Shown: positions 8,183-16,652 of the stretch, one piece after another | How the letters are laid out: the number at the start of each line of letters is the position of its first letter | How positions within the stretch are numbered: the stretch's first letter is position 1 | Assembly (NCBI GenBank): GCA_021779915.1 | Contig: JAJXZR010000020.1 | Location: forward strand, 1 to 32,849 | Source: a bacterium | Lineage (GTDB): Bacteria; Patescibacteriota; Minisyncoccia; CAIUEV01 | Direction of reading: 5' to 3' | DNA: 32,849 bases | The notes under the pieces: generated by a model | Database searches by the model: none | What the model saw: only the letters and a program-made list of their open reading frames with translations | What the model was told of the DNA's origin: nothing | Position numbers and translations under genes: made by a program

Positions 8183-9286
8183 ACAGTCGCTACTACCCTG
8201 AATATTACTCGGTTCTTTTTTTCTCTTAATGCAAAGAAAATAATAAATTATTAAGCAATAAAAAAACACCCCCGCCGTAGCGCCCCTAAATAAAAATTTT
8301 GTGAGCTGGGGGGGTGTTCCCCCCAGAAGGAAGACACCGGAAACAACAACCCGGCTGTGTCATCCCGGGCTTGACCCGGGATCCACTCCGTTGTTTTCTC
8401 TGGTGCCCTCCGAACTGGGGGGTCTTGGAAACTTTTTCAAGATTTGCATCATTTATTGTATTTCTGCAAAACTTGAAACTTTTAAGATTGTTTAAGTTTT
8501 TATAATAAACAATCTTCTAGATTCCTCCTCCTTAAATTAGAATCTAACTATATATAGTAAAGTGCTTCTACCGAATTTATCGAGAACCTCTGGGAAGAGC
8601 AACTGTTTCGAACTTTTTGTTCTTCACAGAGGTTCACCGAATAAAACCCCTTCCTTTTTCTTTTGATTTTAATTTGTTTTCTATTTTGTCTCACAAAGAG
8701 GAGAAGGAGGGTTCTATCCTCTCCTCTTTGCAGATTCCTGGATCTTTTATGTTTTTGTTTCTATCTTGCAACCAAAAGCTTTTTTAAATTTGTTTTTATT
8801 TTAAATTTTCTGTTTGGAATTATAGTAAATTAATCTAATTGTGCAATTTGTGTAAAAAAATTATAAAAACAGCATAATATCCTGTGGAAAAGATTAATCT
8901 CGATTTTGTTTTTAAGAGAAATATCGGCACCTATTTTTTAGCCCCCAACATTCCCCCACTTTTCCACAACTTTTAAACATTTTCCATGTTTGGTTTTTTA
9001 ATAGGATATCAACCTGTATTATCCCTTATACTTAAGGTGCCATCCTGGACAATCGCACTCAGGATCCAGGTTAGACTCACTAATTATTCTAATTAATTCT
9101 TCCTCTCCTTTCGAAGGGGAGGAAGGTGGCTCATTATTGTTATAGGCTATTTAGCTTTCACAGGGATGAAAAGTGTAATAGAGAAAGCCGAGAAAAAATC
9201 TCGGCTTTACTTTACAAACTTGCTTGCCCCGTACCGACTTGCCCCGTACCGAATGGTTCTGGGGATGGTACTGGGGATAAACTAAT
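8183..9286. other. Gene-free region with repeat units and hairpins
   Basis: No convincing protein gene is visible over about 1.1 kb. It holds a GTGTCATCC...GGATCCA repeat singlet (8357-8390), three strong hairpins (8484-8729), a second degenerate singlet (about 9036-9075), a TCCTCTCCTTTCGAAGGGGAGGA palindrome near 9098-9122, an AAGCCGAGA...TCTCGGCTTT hairpin near 9184-9208 and a TTGCCCCGTACCGA unit near 9225-9265. Two TTTTCCACA words in opposite orientation occur near 8883 and 8959. Confidence 0.6.
8484..8729. other. Three consecutive strong hairpins, possible structured RNA
   Basis: Hairpin 1 (8484-8516) pairs AAGATTGTTTA with TAAACAATCTT. Hairpin 2 (8584-8635) pairs GAACCTCTGGGAAGAGCAA with TTGTTCTTCACAGAGGTTC, 17 of 19 positions, around a 14-nt loop, and is flanked by ACCGAAT on both sides. 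Hairpin 3 (about 8693-8729) pairs CAAAGAGGAGA with TCTCCTCTTTG. I do not recognise motifs of RNase P RNA, SRP RNA, 6S RNA or tmRNA. It could be a non-coding RNA or a run of repeat units. Confidence 0.4.
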
Positions 9287-10144
9287 CTATCCAAAGGCGA
9301 TGAACACGAAGAGAAATACCAGGGTAATAAAAAATAGAATGAGTATCACGATATTTAATATCTTTCTCTGTTTTTTTGCCTTTTCTCCCCAATTTTCATC
9401 TTGAAAAGGAAGAGGATCGGGATATTTCGGGTATATGGCCAGCTCCTGTTCTTTCTCGTTTGGTCTAGTAATTTGTTCTATTGCGTTGTAAAGTTTGTTT
9501 TGAGGGATTGCATTGGCTCTTGTTTTGACTGGAATCGAAACAAGATCGTTATCTTTATTAAGTTTAATGTCCTCGATCTTTTCTACCCCCTCTTGAACTT
9601 GATTGGCCGTATTAAGAAGCTTGCCTAAATCCAAAATGAGTTTCTCGGCAATCTCTCCCCCCTTCTCCCTCTCCTTTTGTGCTTTCGCCACACTAAATGG
9701 TGTCGGTGTCATTCCGGTTTCAATCCGAGATCCACTCCTTATATTTTTTCTCTGATATTCCCTGTAGTCTCTTTTAATTTCTCTCTCTTTGTTTCTTATT
9801 TCCCTTAACACCTCTTTCAAGTCATTCTGGACTTCGTCAAAAATATTTCCACTTTGGACTTTAATCTTCAAACCACCATCTTCCTTCTTTCCGCTTGCTT
9901 TGTACGTTGCAACTTTTTTGTGATATTTCTGGCTTAGTTCTTTTTTTCTGGCTTCCTTTCTTTCATTCATTAAAATCTCGAATTCCTTCACGTTTTCAAG
10001 GGTTGAAAACCAAGTTCCCTTGAGTTTTTCAACTTTCAAATTTCCCCTTCTGGCCATCAAAGAAAGATACCCGACTGCATAAGGGGTAAAAGGAGCCAAC
10101 TCCTTTAGAGGCATCAGTTTTTCATCTTGCTTCGATGGTGTCAT
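9287..10144 (-). CDS. Membrane-tethered protein with helix-turn-helix-like N-terminus
   Basis: This 285-residue protein has three parts. Residues about 10-60 (KELAPFTPYAVGYLSLMARR...GTWFSTLENVKEF) follow the pattern of a helix-turn-helix/excisionase-like domain that I associate with CPR proteins, where a YLS.LARRGKLK helix precedes a W.T strand. The middle is long, charged and helical, probably coiled coil. The C-terminus is one hydrophobic helix (NIVILILFFITLVFLFVFIA) ending the protein, so it is likely tail-anchored with the DNA-binding-like head in the cytoplasm. A palindromic repeat unit is incorporated in frame at about 9706-9735 (encoding SGSRIETGMTP). It lies upstream of the giant fibre gene on the same strand, but a 1.9-kb gap separates them. 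Function unknown. Confidence 0.7.
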   Translation of the reverse strand: MTPSKQDEKLMPLKELAPFTPYAVGYLSLMARRGNLKVEKLKGTWFSTLENVKEFEILMNERKEARKKELSQKYHKKVATYKASGKKEDGGLKIKVQSGNIFDEVQNDLKEVLREIRNKEREIKRDYREYQRKNIRSGSRIETGMTPTPFSVAKAQKEREKGGEIAEKLILDLGKLLNTANQVQEGVEKIEDIKLNKDNDLVSIPVKTRANAIPQNKLYNAIEQITRPNEKEQELAIYPKYPDPLPFQDENWGEKAKKQRKILNIVILILFFITLVFLFVFIAFG

Positions 10145-10289
10145 TTTGATTGATATTACTCATTAACAAGGGAATTATCGTCCCACGCAACCATTTTATT
10201 TTCATTTTTATTCCTTGGCAAATTTTGGATTCGAAGTATTTTTTCTGACTTCCTCTAAATATAAACAAACCCCACCGCACAGCACTTGT

Positions 10290-10438
10290 GTGTCATCCTG
10301 GCCTCCGAGCTGGGATCCAAGAGAATAGTATTAGTCTAATAAAATGTTCTTATGTGTGCTCAGCTTTTTAACAATACACATTGAAATAACATCCTATTAG
10401 CCTAACTAGATCCCCGGTCGACGCGCCGGGGATGACAC
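10290..10438. repeat. REP-like inverted doublet (149 bp)
   Basis: The element is bounded by GTGTCATCC on the left and GGATGACAC on the right. Each end carries its own small hairpin followed by GGATCC or GATCC. The AT-rich centre shares AGAATAGTATTA with the doublet at 12283-12433. It lies in the 350-bp gap between two minus-strand genes, which otherwise shows nothing recognisable. Confidence 0.8.
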
Positions 10439-10494
10439 GGGGGAGTTTATCGATTTTACTGGGAAGTAAGGATGACACACTGTGTTTCTTAAAC

Positions 10495-12084
10495 CTAATT
10501 ACCCAAATAAAATATCTCCGCCTTTCCATCTGTAAAAAACGCATCTCCCGATTGGTTTTGCCCCAGAGTGGGTTCTACCATTTGGAATTCTCTTGTCAAA
10601 GAAACTTCTTTTGTTCCTAGGAGATCGTTAGTTATTCTTTCTCTTTCCTTGTCAATTGCCGGATCAATTGTGTGGGTGGAAAAATAGATGCTGGCTTTTA
10701 ACTTAACAGTTTGGTCAAAATGGGCTGTTCCCACCCAAATCGGTCGGCCGTCCGAAAGAAAGAACGGGGTATTCCAAAAATGAACATGTTCTCTTTCTTT
10801 AATAGAATCTTTTGCTGTGGGCTTTTCAAAACCTATTTCATTGGGTAGCGCATTCCAAAGTGAAGGTACTCCGGGGGCATTGTGATATGGCCTGCCTAAA
10901 ACCGTTCCGGCGACCAGCTTCCAGACATTGCTCAAATTAAGGGGGTCCGACTGAAACCAGCCGGCATCTTTGAAAATCTGAAACAGTTGCCCCTTGTTTC
11001 CCACAATAATCACATTTATCGGCTCCATGGGCTTGCCAACTATGTTCTCGCTCACCCTAGGCGCAAGCTCGAAAATCTTATCAGGAAAATCATTCTCGGG
11101 AATAATAATCTTTTCGCCATTTTTCAGAAACTCATTGCTGAAATTACTCGCTAAAGTCGAATTTTTTGGCAAAGGATGAGTATTGTAAAAATAAATAACA
11201 TAAGAAATCCAAACTATGAACAAAAAGAACAACAGCAAAATTGTTGTTTTTTGATCACTACTTTCAGGAATACAGGCTTCTTTTGTTTTCCTCGGTCCAA
11301 ACCTTTGTTTTGTTTTAAAAACGGTTGAGAGAATAGTGACCCAAGCAATCCCTCCCACAAAACTGGCCAATACATCTGAAAGCCAATGAACTCCAAGATA
11401 AACTCTGGAAAACCCAATAGCAATAATAAAAAATAAAAAGAAAACAACAGTTAGACTCTTTAAAATCCGATTTTTTAGATTAATAAAAATTAAATAGCCT
11501 AATAAACCATAGAATGACATAGCTACGAAAGTGTGACCACTCGGAAAACTATATCCGTTTTCCTGATACAATGCATCTAGAACGCTAGGTCTGGCTCTTT
11601 CCACCAAGTTTTTAGTCAACCAAACAAAAAGTTCTCCACCAGATACAGATATTATTAATAAATAAGCGTAATATCGGCAATTAAGATATGACCATAGAAT
11701 CGTTGTTGCCAGGAGTCCAGAAATAACAATCTCCCATTTTCCCAAATAAGTGATAAACAGCATCTCCTGGTTTAGAGATGGATTGCGAAAAAATTTAACA
11801 ATATTTAGAGCTCTGACATCTAAATCGACTAGGGCATTGTGGTTGATATACCCAAAAAGTATTTTGGCAAAAAGATAGACAAATAAGAGAAATATCAGGG
11901 TTCCTATTGAAAAATACAGACCATATTTTTCCTTTTTTGAAAGTCTTTTTCTTAAGAAGAAATACGTCTTGGGATGTTTCTCCACAACTTTCTGAAATTG
12001 AGGATTCTCCTTCACTTCTTCCTTAATCCCCTCTTTCGCTCCCCTGAAGATTGATTTTGTGATAGATTTGAGAAATTTGAACAT
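10495..12084 (-). CDS. PAP2-family phosphatase fused to an LssY-like C-terminal domain
   Basis: The N-terminal half is a membrane PAP2 (lipid phosphatase) domain with the three signature motifs: KNLVERARP, SFPSGH and SRVYLGVHWLSD. These supply the Lys/Arg, His and Arg/His/Asp residues for removing phosphate from lipid pyrophosphates or phosphatidic acid. About six membrane helices are visible. After a further helix (TTILLLFFLFIVWISYVIYF) comes an exported domain with LssY-type motifs (NVIIVGNKGQLFQIFKDAGW, GRPYHNAPG, RPIWVGTAHFD, HTIDPAIDKERE). I place the start at the ATG at 12084 (MFKFLKS). The upstream ATG at 12114 would add ten residues encoded by the duplicated tRNA end and is probably spurious. 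A role in recycling undecaprenyl or other envelope lipids is inferred from the PAP2 domain. Confidence 0.85.
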   Translation of the reverse strand: MFKFLKSITKSIFRGAKEGIKEEVKENPQFQKVVEKHPKTYFFLRKRLSKKEKYGLYFSIGTLIFLLFVYLFAKILFGYINHNALVDLDVRALNIVKFFRNPSLNQEMLFITYLGKWEIVISGLLATTILWSYLNCRYYAYLLIISVSGGELFVWLTKNLVERARPSVLDALYQENGYSFPSGHTFVAMSFYGLLGYLIFINLKNRILKSLTVVFFLFFIIAIGFSRVYLGVHWLSDVLASFVGGIAWVTILSTVFKTKQRFGPRKTKEACIPESSDQKTTILLLFFLFIVWISYVIYFYNTHPLPKNSTLASNFSNEFLKNGEKIIIPENDFPDKIFELAPRVSENIVGKPMEPINVIIVGNKGQLFQIFKDAGWFQSDPLNLSNVWKLVAGTVLGRPYHNAPGVPSLWNALPNEIGFEKPTAKDSIKEREHVHFWNTPFFLSDGRPIWVGTAHFDQTVKLKASIYFSTHTIDPAIDKERERITNDLLGTKEVSLTREFQMVEPTLGQNQSGDAFFTDGKAEIFYLGN

Positions 12085-12086
12085 AG

Positions 12087-12151
12087 GCTGGGGCGGTAGG
12101 ATTCGCCCAGTCATCCGACTGGGCGCCAGGCTGAATAACCTGGCGAACCCA
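12087..12151 (-). repeat. Partial copy of tRNA-Gln 3' end interrupted by a 40-bp double hairpin
   Basis: The last part of tRNA-Gln (12187-12212) is repeated exactly 100 bp away at 12087-12105, and the copy resumes at 12144-12151 (CGAACCCA). Between the two pieces, at what would be the T-loop, are two adjoining hairpins: CGCCCAGTC/GACTGGGCG (12104-12125, loop ATCC) and CGCCAGG/CCTGGCG (12124-12145). The copy is not a functional tRNA. It resembles the short duplications left by elements that insert at tRNA 3' ends, but no integrase is nearby. Confidence 0.7.
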
Positions 12152-12187
12152 AATAATTTATTAATCTCTCTGCGCTTGTTGTTCTAG

Positions 12188-12259
12188 CTGGGGCGGTAGG
12201 ATTCGAACCCACGAATGACGGCTCCAAAGGCCGTTGCCTTACCACTTGGCGACGCCCCA
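12188..12259 (-). tRNA. trnQ: tRNA-Gln (anticodon TTG)
   Basis: A 72-nt cloverleaf: acceptor TGGGGCG/CGCCCCA starting with the U1-A72 pair typical of tRNA-Gln, and a D arm with GCC AAGTGGTAAGGC. The anticodon stem is ACGGC/GCCGT around the loop CTTTGGA (anticodon TTG), and the T arm is GTGGG TTCGAAT CCTAC with one wobble. The discriminator is G. CCA is not encoded, since CTA follows, so it must be added after transcription. Confidence 0.93.
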
Positions 12260-12282
12260 AAATTTCCAATAGGGATTCCCCC

Positions 12283-12433
12283 GTGTCATCCCGGGCTTGA
12301 CCCGGGATCCAGGAGAATAGTATTAAAAAAATGGAACTTTATCTTAACTCAGTCTTTTAAAAAAAGTGATAAAATAATGTTTCATTAGTCTATTATTGTT
12401 TCCTGGATCCCAGCTCAGTGTCCGGGATGACAC
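12283..12433. repeat. REP-like inverted doublet (151 bp)
   Basis: Ends are GTGTCATCC and GGATGACAC. The left end contains CCCGGG-CTTGA-CCCGGG followed by ATCCAG; the right end is a diverged inverse (CTGGATCCCAGCTC...GGG). The centre shares AGAATAGTATTA with the 10290-10438 copy, suggesting the two are copies of one element rather than chance pairs of singlets. It lies between tRNA-Gln and the PBP2 gene. Confidence 0.82.
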
Positions 12434-12562
12434 ATATACCACATGAATTAGATGGTTTGGAATTTTATCACTCTTCCTTTTTCCTTCTTTTTTATAATTT
12501 TATCAAGAAAAATATCCTTTTGACTTTCCAAACTTTTTACTTTCCAAACTTTCTAAACCAAT

Positions 12563-14464
12563 TTACTGCTTTTCCTCAAAAAACTTATCCAACACCCTCC
12601 TTGCCACCGGTACAGCACTTTGATACCCTTCTCCTCCTTTCTCTACGAGCACTGCCACGGCAATTTCGGGATTTTCTACCGGAGCGAAAGCGACAAACCA
12701 TGCATGGTATCTTTCATCTCCTCCTATTTGAGCTGTTCCCGTTTTCCCCCCTATCTTTATATTGTATTTTGCTGCAAGATCTTGAAGTTGTCTGCCTGAT
12801 CCGGAATCAGAGCTAATTGTTTCCGTCATTGCTTCCTTAACGGAGTTTAAAACATTGTTTGGAAGGATATTTTCTTTTAAAATTTCCGGTTTGTCTTTTT
12901 CAACTACTTGATGAGATCCTGAATCCTCAACGTAATCCAAAAAATGAGGTTTATAAAGTGTTCCTCCGTTGACTAAAGCGCTGATATAGGAGGCAAGCTG
13001 CAAGGGCGTTACTAACAGATCTCCTTGTCCAATTGATAAATGGTAAGTATCACCAATATACCAGGGTTCTTTCTTATTTTCCTCCTTCCAGGTCGGATCT
13101 GGCACAAGCCCCAAACCTTCTTTTGGTAAATCAATACCGGTCTTATTTCCCAGCCCAAACATTTGGGCATATTTTTTAATATTTTCCGGTCCCAATCCTT
13201 TCTTATCCCCCCACCCCCCTCCAACAATATAGAAATAGGTATTGACCGACTCAGCGATAGCTCTGTCAAGATTAGTCTCACCGTGGTATTTCCAATCTTC
13301 AAAATGCCATTGCCCGACATTAATAACTGCCGGGCACATTAACACTTCGTTCGGAGTAACAACTTTTTCCTGTAGAGCAGCCGCAGCAACCAAAGGTTTA
13401 AAGGTGGATCCGGGAGGGTAAGCACCAAGAACCGCTCTATTAAAAAGGGGTTTTGTACCGTCATTCATTATTTCAGAATATCTTTGGCTAGAAATTCCAT
13501 TCACAAACTCATTGTCGTCAAAAGAAGGATAATTCACCAAAGAAATAATGCCTCCATCCCTAGGATTGATCGCTACAACAGCTCCTCCAGTTCCTCCGCT
13601 TTCTTCAACTTTCTCTTTAAGGGCGCTGTATGCCTCTTTTTGTATATTTTCATCCAAAGTAAGAACTAAATTATTTCCCATAGTTGGCTTCGTACCTCCT
13701 ATGATTCTTTTTGATTCACCCGAAGAATCAACTTCCAATTGGCTGTCCCCCTTTTTGCCTTTTAACAAGTCTTCATACTGAATTTCGAGTCCCTCTTTTC
13801 CGATTGAGTCAGTCATCTGGTATCCCGATTTGTTTTTTAATTCCTGATCGTTTATTTTTCCAGTATATCCTAAAATGTGAGCTACCACTTCTTTTTCAGG
13901 GTAAATTCTTTTCGCTTTTTTATTAATGATAATCCCCTTCCAATTTGCTGAATCCGCTTCAATTCTGATAGCCTCCTCCCTAGGTAGGGCTTCTTTTAGA
14001 AGAACAGGATCAAATGATTCAGGAAGAGCACTAATGTATTTGTTTTCTAGCTCTGATTGTGAAATATCGGCAACATTAGAAACGTCATAAAAAATTGCAT
14101 TTCTTTCTTTTTCATCTTTAGGAATTAATCCAGGAATCATGACCAAATCAAATTGAGGGGAACTGCTTGCTAAAATTTCATGATTTCTATCGTAGATAAT
14201 TCCTCTAGGAGCATTAATGACAATATGTTTGATCCTATTATCTTCCGCTTGTTTTTGGTAATAAGCTCCTTTTGCAACTTGCAGATAGGTGGACCGGACA
14301 AAGAGGATACCTAGTAAAATTACAACAAAAAAAACAAGCCATTCCAGATCTTTTTTTTCTGGGACTTCTTCTTCTCCTTCCCCCACAAAACCGGTACTAA
14401 AATACCCACTAACCTCAATTTCTCCGGAGTGGTTCTTGTTTTTGACATTTCTTGGAGTAGCCAA
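12563..14464 (-). CDS. mrdA: Penicillin-binding protein 2 (peptidoglycan transpeptidase)
   Basis: A class B penicillin-binding protein of 633 residues. It has a short cytoplasmic tail, one membrane helix (about 44-62, LVFFVVILLGILFVR), and a dimerisation domain beginning with APRGIIYDRN. The transpeptidase domain carries the three active-site motifs: STFK (catalytic Ser about 353, in PPGSTFKP), SVN (in ESVNTYF) and KTG (about 574, in GGKTGTAQ). It cross-links peptidoglycan outside the membrane during cell elongation, normally with RodA. The start is a TTG at 14464; a stop lies just upstream in frame and no nearby ATG exists, and no Shine-Dalgarno site is seen. A MreD-like gene lies 125 bp upstream on the same strand, the usual elongasome order. 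RodA is not in the window. Confidence 0.95.
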   Translation of the reverse strand: MATPRNVKNKNHSGEIEVSGYFSTGFVGEGEEEVPEKKDLEWLVFFVVILLGILFVRSTYLQVAKGAYYQKQAEDNRIKHIVINAPRGIIYDRNHEILASSSPQFDLVMIPGLIPKDEKERNAIFYDVSNVADISQSELENKYISALPESFDPVLLKEALPREEAIRIEADSANWKGIIINKKAKRIYPEKEVVAHILGYTGKINDQELKNKSGYQMTDSIGKEGLEIQYEDLLKGKKGDSQLEVDSSGESKRIIGGTKPTMGNNLVLTLDENIQKEAYSALKEKVEESGGTGGAVVAINPRDGGIISLVNYPSFDDNEFVNGISSQRYSEIMNDGTKPLFNRAVLGAYPPGSTFKPLVAAAALQEKVVTPNEVLMCPAVINVGQWHFEDWKYHGETNLDRAIAESVNTYFYIVGGGWGDKKGLGPENIKKYAQMFGLGNKTGIDLPKEGLGLVPDPTWKEENKKEPWYIGDTYHLSIGQGDLLVTPLQLASYISALVNGGTLYKPHFLDYVEDSGSHQVVEKDKPEILKENILPNNVLNSVKEAMTETISSDSGSGRQLQDLAAKYNIKIGGKTGTAQIGGDERYHAWFVAFAPVENPEIAVAVLVEKGGEGYQSAVPVARRVLDKFFEEKQ

Positions 14465-14588
14465 ACGATAGAATTAAAAATGAAAAAATCAAAAATAAAA
14501 ATTTTGGTATCGCCAGTGGCGACTTTTAATTCATTGTCGCGAAGCGACTCCTTAATTTTGCACTTTGCATTTTCAATTTTAAATTGTT

Positions 14589-15080
14589 TTATCTAATCTT
14601 CCCCCTCCCCCCTCGAAGCATAAATAAAGCCCATATTATTACTGATGAAAAATACGTGATACTTATCTTAATCCAAAAATGATAGTCTAGGGAGTATCCC
14701 AAAATCAGAGTTTTTATAGCGATATATGATAAAGTATAGACTATAAAGGCAAATAAAATGAAAATTAGCCCCTCCTTTGGTCTAAAAGCCCATTTTCTTT
14801 TTGCAAACAACAGATAAGTCATAGCTACCACGAACACCACGTATGGGAAGAGATAATAAGGAGAGAAAAACACAAATTTTGAAAAACCCAAACCCAAAAC
14901 AAACGGGGAAATAAAATGCCAAAAACTGAATCGCAACTCGCTCGACTTTCTTAATACGTAAAAACTCCAAATAAAAATCAATATCAAGAGTCCGTCACCC
15001 GACCACCAAGGGAAAAGTGATGTTTGTAGAATCGGAATAATCCAAAATAATAACGTTGCTAAGAGTAATATCGGGAACAT
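14589..15080 (-). CDS. Small polytopic membrane protein, MreD-like
   Basis: A 163-residue protein made almost wholly of about five hydrophobic segments with short charged loops, ending in a basic tail (RGGRGKIR). The N-terminus (LQTSLFPWWSGDGLLILIFI) resembles the start of MreD, where a Gln-Ser/Thr-Ser-hydrophobic stretch precedes a loop and long helix. The position directly before the PBP2 gene matches the mreD-mrdA order of many bacteria. MreD is a membrane partner of the rod-shape complex. Sequence similarity alone is weak, so context carries much of this call; MreC and MreB are not nearby. About 125 bp separate it from the PBP2 gene, containing two small CGCCAGTGGCG and GTCGCGAAGCGAC palindromes. 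Confidence 0.5.
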   Translation of the reverse strand: MFPILLLATLLFWIIPILQTSLFPWWSGDGLLILIFIWSFYVLRKSSELRFSFWHFISPFVLGLGFSKFVFFSPYYLFPYVVFVVAMTYLLFAKRKWAFRPKEGLIFILFAFIVYTLSYIAIKTLILGYSLDYHFWIKISITYFSSVIIWALFMLRGGRGKIR

Positions 15081-15087
15081 AGAATAA

Positions 15088-15320
15088 AATTACTAATTGA
15101 CCTAATTTCTAATTAACCTAATAAAAATTCCAAGAAACAAGAAACAAATCACAAACAAATTTCAAATTAAAAATCACAAATTCCAAACATTTTTCTGTTT
15201 TGAATTTCGAATTTGAAAAATTGTACCTTGTTTGTAATTTGTTTCTTGTTTCTTGGAATTTTTTTTAATTCGGTTTTGGATATTTTATTAGAAATTAGGT
15301 GAATTAGGTGAATTAGAAAT
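15088..15320. repeat. AT-rich foldback element, non-coding
   Basis: The outer arms are TAATTTCTAATTAACCTAAT on the left and ATTAGAAATTAGGTGAATTA on the right. Inside, AATTCCAAGAAACAAGAAAC and GTTTCTTGTTTCTTGGAATT form a perfect inner inverted repeat. It fills the gap between the MreD-like gene and the HAD gene. The right arm is nearly identical to that of the element at 19368-19613. No reading frame is present. Confidence 0.75.
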
Positions 15321-16021
15321 TATTTATCTATCTCATAAATAACGTCTTTTCTCTCCACAATTATCTTCCATTCATCCTTTTCTGCCCGCTTTTTTAATGG
15401 TAGATCGGGATTAAAGGCTATTGGGTGGTCGACTAAAGAAAGAAAACTGGCGTCCGAGTCTGTGTCCCCTACTCCATAAGAATGATGTGTTGAATAATTT
15501 TCTCCACTAACAAGTTCTTTGATTATTTGGCTTTTGTCCATCACGGGAGCAAATTCTTCCTTGCCAGTATAAAGTCCGTTTTTATCAATTTCAAAAACAG
15601 TTCCGTACGCCCGATCGAATTTCAAATATCCGTTGAACTCAGAAACAATTTCCACTGGAGAGCCTGAAATAGCCACCGTAAAATGAGTTTTTTTTAATTT
15701 TTTAAACAAGTTTGAAGTATAGATAAAAAGCCGTCCATGGTGAAATTCCGCCACTCTTTTTGCCACTTTCTTCACTTGGGCGGGATCACAACCCTTTATT
15801 TCCTTGCGGTATAGCCGTACCAAAAGCCTTCTGTATCCATCATAAGTACTTTTATTTTCTAACCAGGCTCTGTAATATTGCACTAGTTTGTTTCGGGATT
15901 TTCTAGAAAATATCCCTTCATAAGAAAGACCTTCTAGAAGCTCAAACTGGAGATTCTTGCGAAACAAGGTTCCATCAATATCGAAAATAGCCAGTGGTTG
16001 TTTTTTGTTGTGATTTACCAT
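15320..16021 (-). CDS. HAD-superfamily phosphatase (SerB-like, subfamily IB)
   Basis: The 233-residue protein has the HAD motifs in order. Motif I is DIDGT near the N-terminus (nucleophile Asp and acid Asp), motif II is SGS in VAISGSPVEI, a conserved Lys lies in the MDKSQIIKEL region, and motif III is GVGDTDSDASFL (metal-binding Asp). A helical cap (about residues 30-95) sits between motifs I and II, the C1-cap arrangement of subfamily IB, which includes phosphoserine phosphatase. The actual substrate cannot be read from sequence. The ATG at 16021 is preferred over a TTG three codons upstream. The stop codon abuts the foldback element at 15088-15320. Confidence 0.85.
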   Translation of the reverse strand: MVNHNKKQPLAIFDIDGTLFRKNLQFELLEGLSYEGIFSRKSRNKLVQYYRAWLENKSTYDGYRRLLVRLYRKEIKGCDPAQVKKVAKRVAEFHHGRLFIYTSNLFKKLKKTHFTVAISGSPVEIVSEFNGYLKFDRAYGTVFEIDKNGLYTGKEEFAPVMDKSQIIKELVSGENYSTHHSYGVGDTDSDASFLSLVDHPIAFNPDLPLKKRAEKDEWKIIVERKDVIYEIDK

Positions 16022-16331
16022 TTTTCTCAATCTTAATTTTTAACTGCTTTTTATTGTAGCCTGAATTTTCCAAAAAATCTCTATGAAAAGAAAAAATGGG
16101 TAAAATAACTAAAAAGATGCAGTTTAAACCCCGGATTCGTCTTTCTAGACTAATTAAACCGACCAAAATACCAAAAAAAACGTTTTTTCTTTTTTCTGCT
16201 TATTTTACCAAAAAAACACAAAATTTAATTTAATTAAAATTTTCGATATTTTAAATCTCTTTTAATTAGCGCTGTTTCATTATTATATTTGAGGTTTTTA
16301 GAAAATTAAGTGGAAATTTGGGAAAGTATTA

Positions 16332-16652
16332 GTTAAAATGAAATGAATTTTGAATTTCAAATTTTGAATAAAAATCTAATGATAAAATGATTTAATTTCG
16401 AAACTTTTGTTTGTTTAAATTATAAAAAATTAAAACATTCAATATTAATTTGAATTTGAGGTACTAGTGTAGAAATCTTGACTTAAAATGTTGTATTCTC
16501 TGTGTCATCCTTGTAGAAGTTAACTAATTCGTTGACACATTTTTTTAAAAAACAATATGACTTAATTGTATTTATAATACTAACTAAATTACTATTTACA
16601 AATCAAGATTTCTACACCAGTACCTGAATTTCAAAATTCATTTCGCTTTAAC
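16332..16652. repeat. Foldback element overlapping the 3' end of lspA
   Basis: The outer arms 16332-16354 and 16630-16652 are inverted (GTTAAA..GAAATGAATTTTGAA). The inner arms 16460-16481 and 16603-16624 are a 22-bp inverted repeat with one mismatch, containing GTGTAGAAATCTTGA. The right outer arm supplies the last codons and stop of lspA. The rest of the 600-bp gap between lspA and the HAD gene is AT-rich, with no gene I can support. Confidence 0.75.

Noticed and set aside
8301-8505. Short plus-strand frames reading PGLDPGS or IPGLTRDP
   Set aside because: These are the usual translations of the GTCATCCCGGGC repeat unit and not genes.
12085-12114. Longer start of the PAP2-LssY protein at 12114
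   Set aside because: The extra residues come from the duplicated tRNA end and hairpin insert and are unlikely to belong to the protein; MFKFLKS at 12084 is a natural start.
16096-16233. Possible 45-residue basic peptide (MGKITKKMQFKPRIRLSRLI...) on the plus strand
   Set aside because: Lys/Arg- and Phe-rich frame in AT-rich DNA with no ribosome binding site and no family resemblance. It may be chance.
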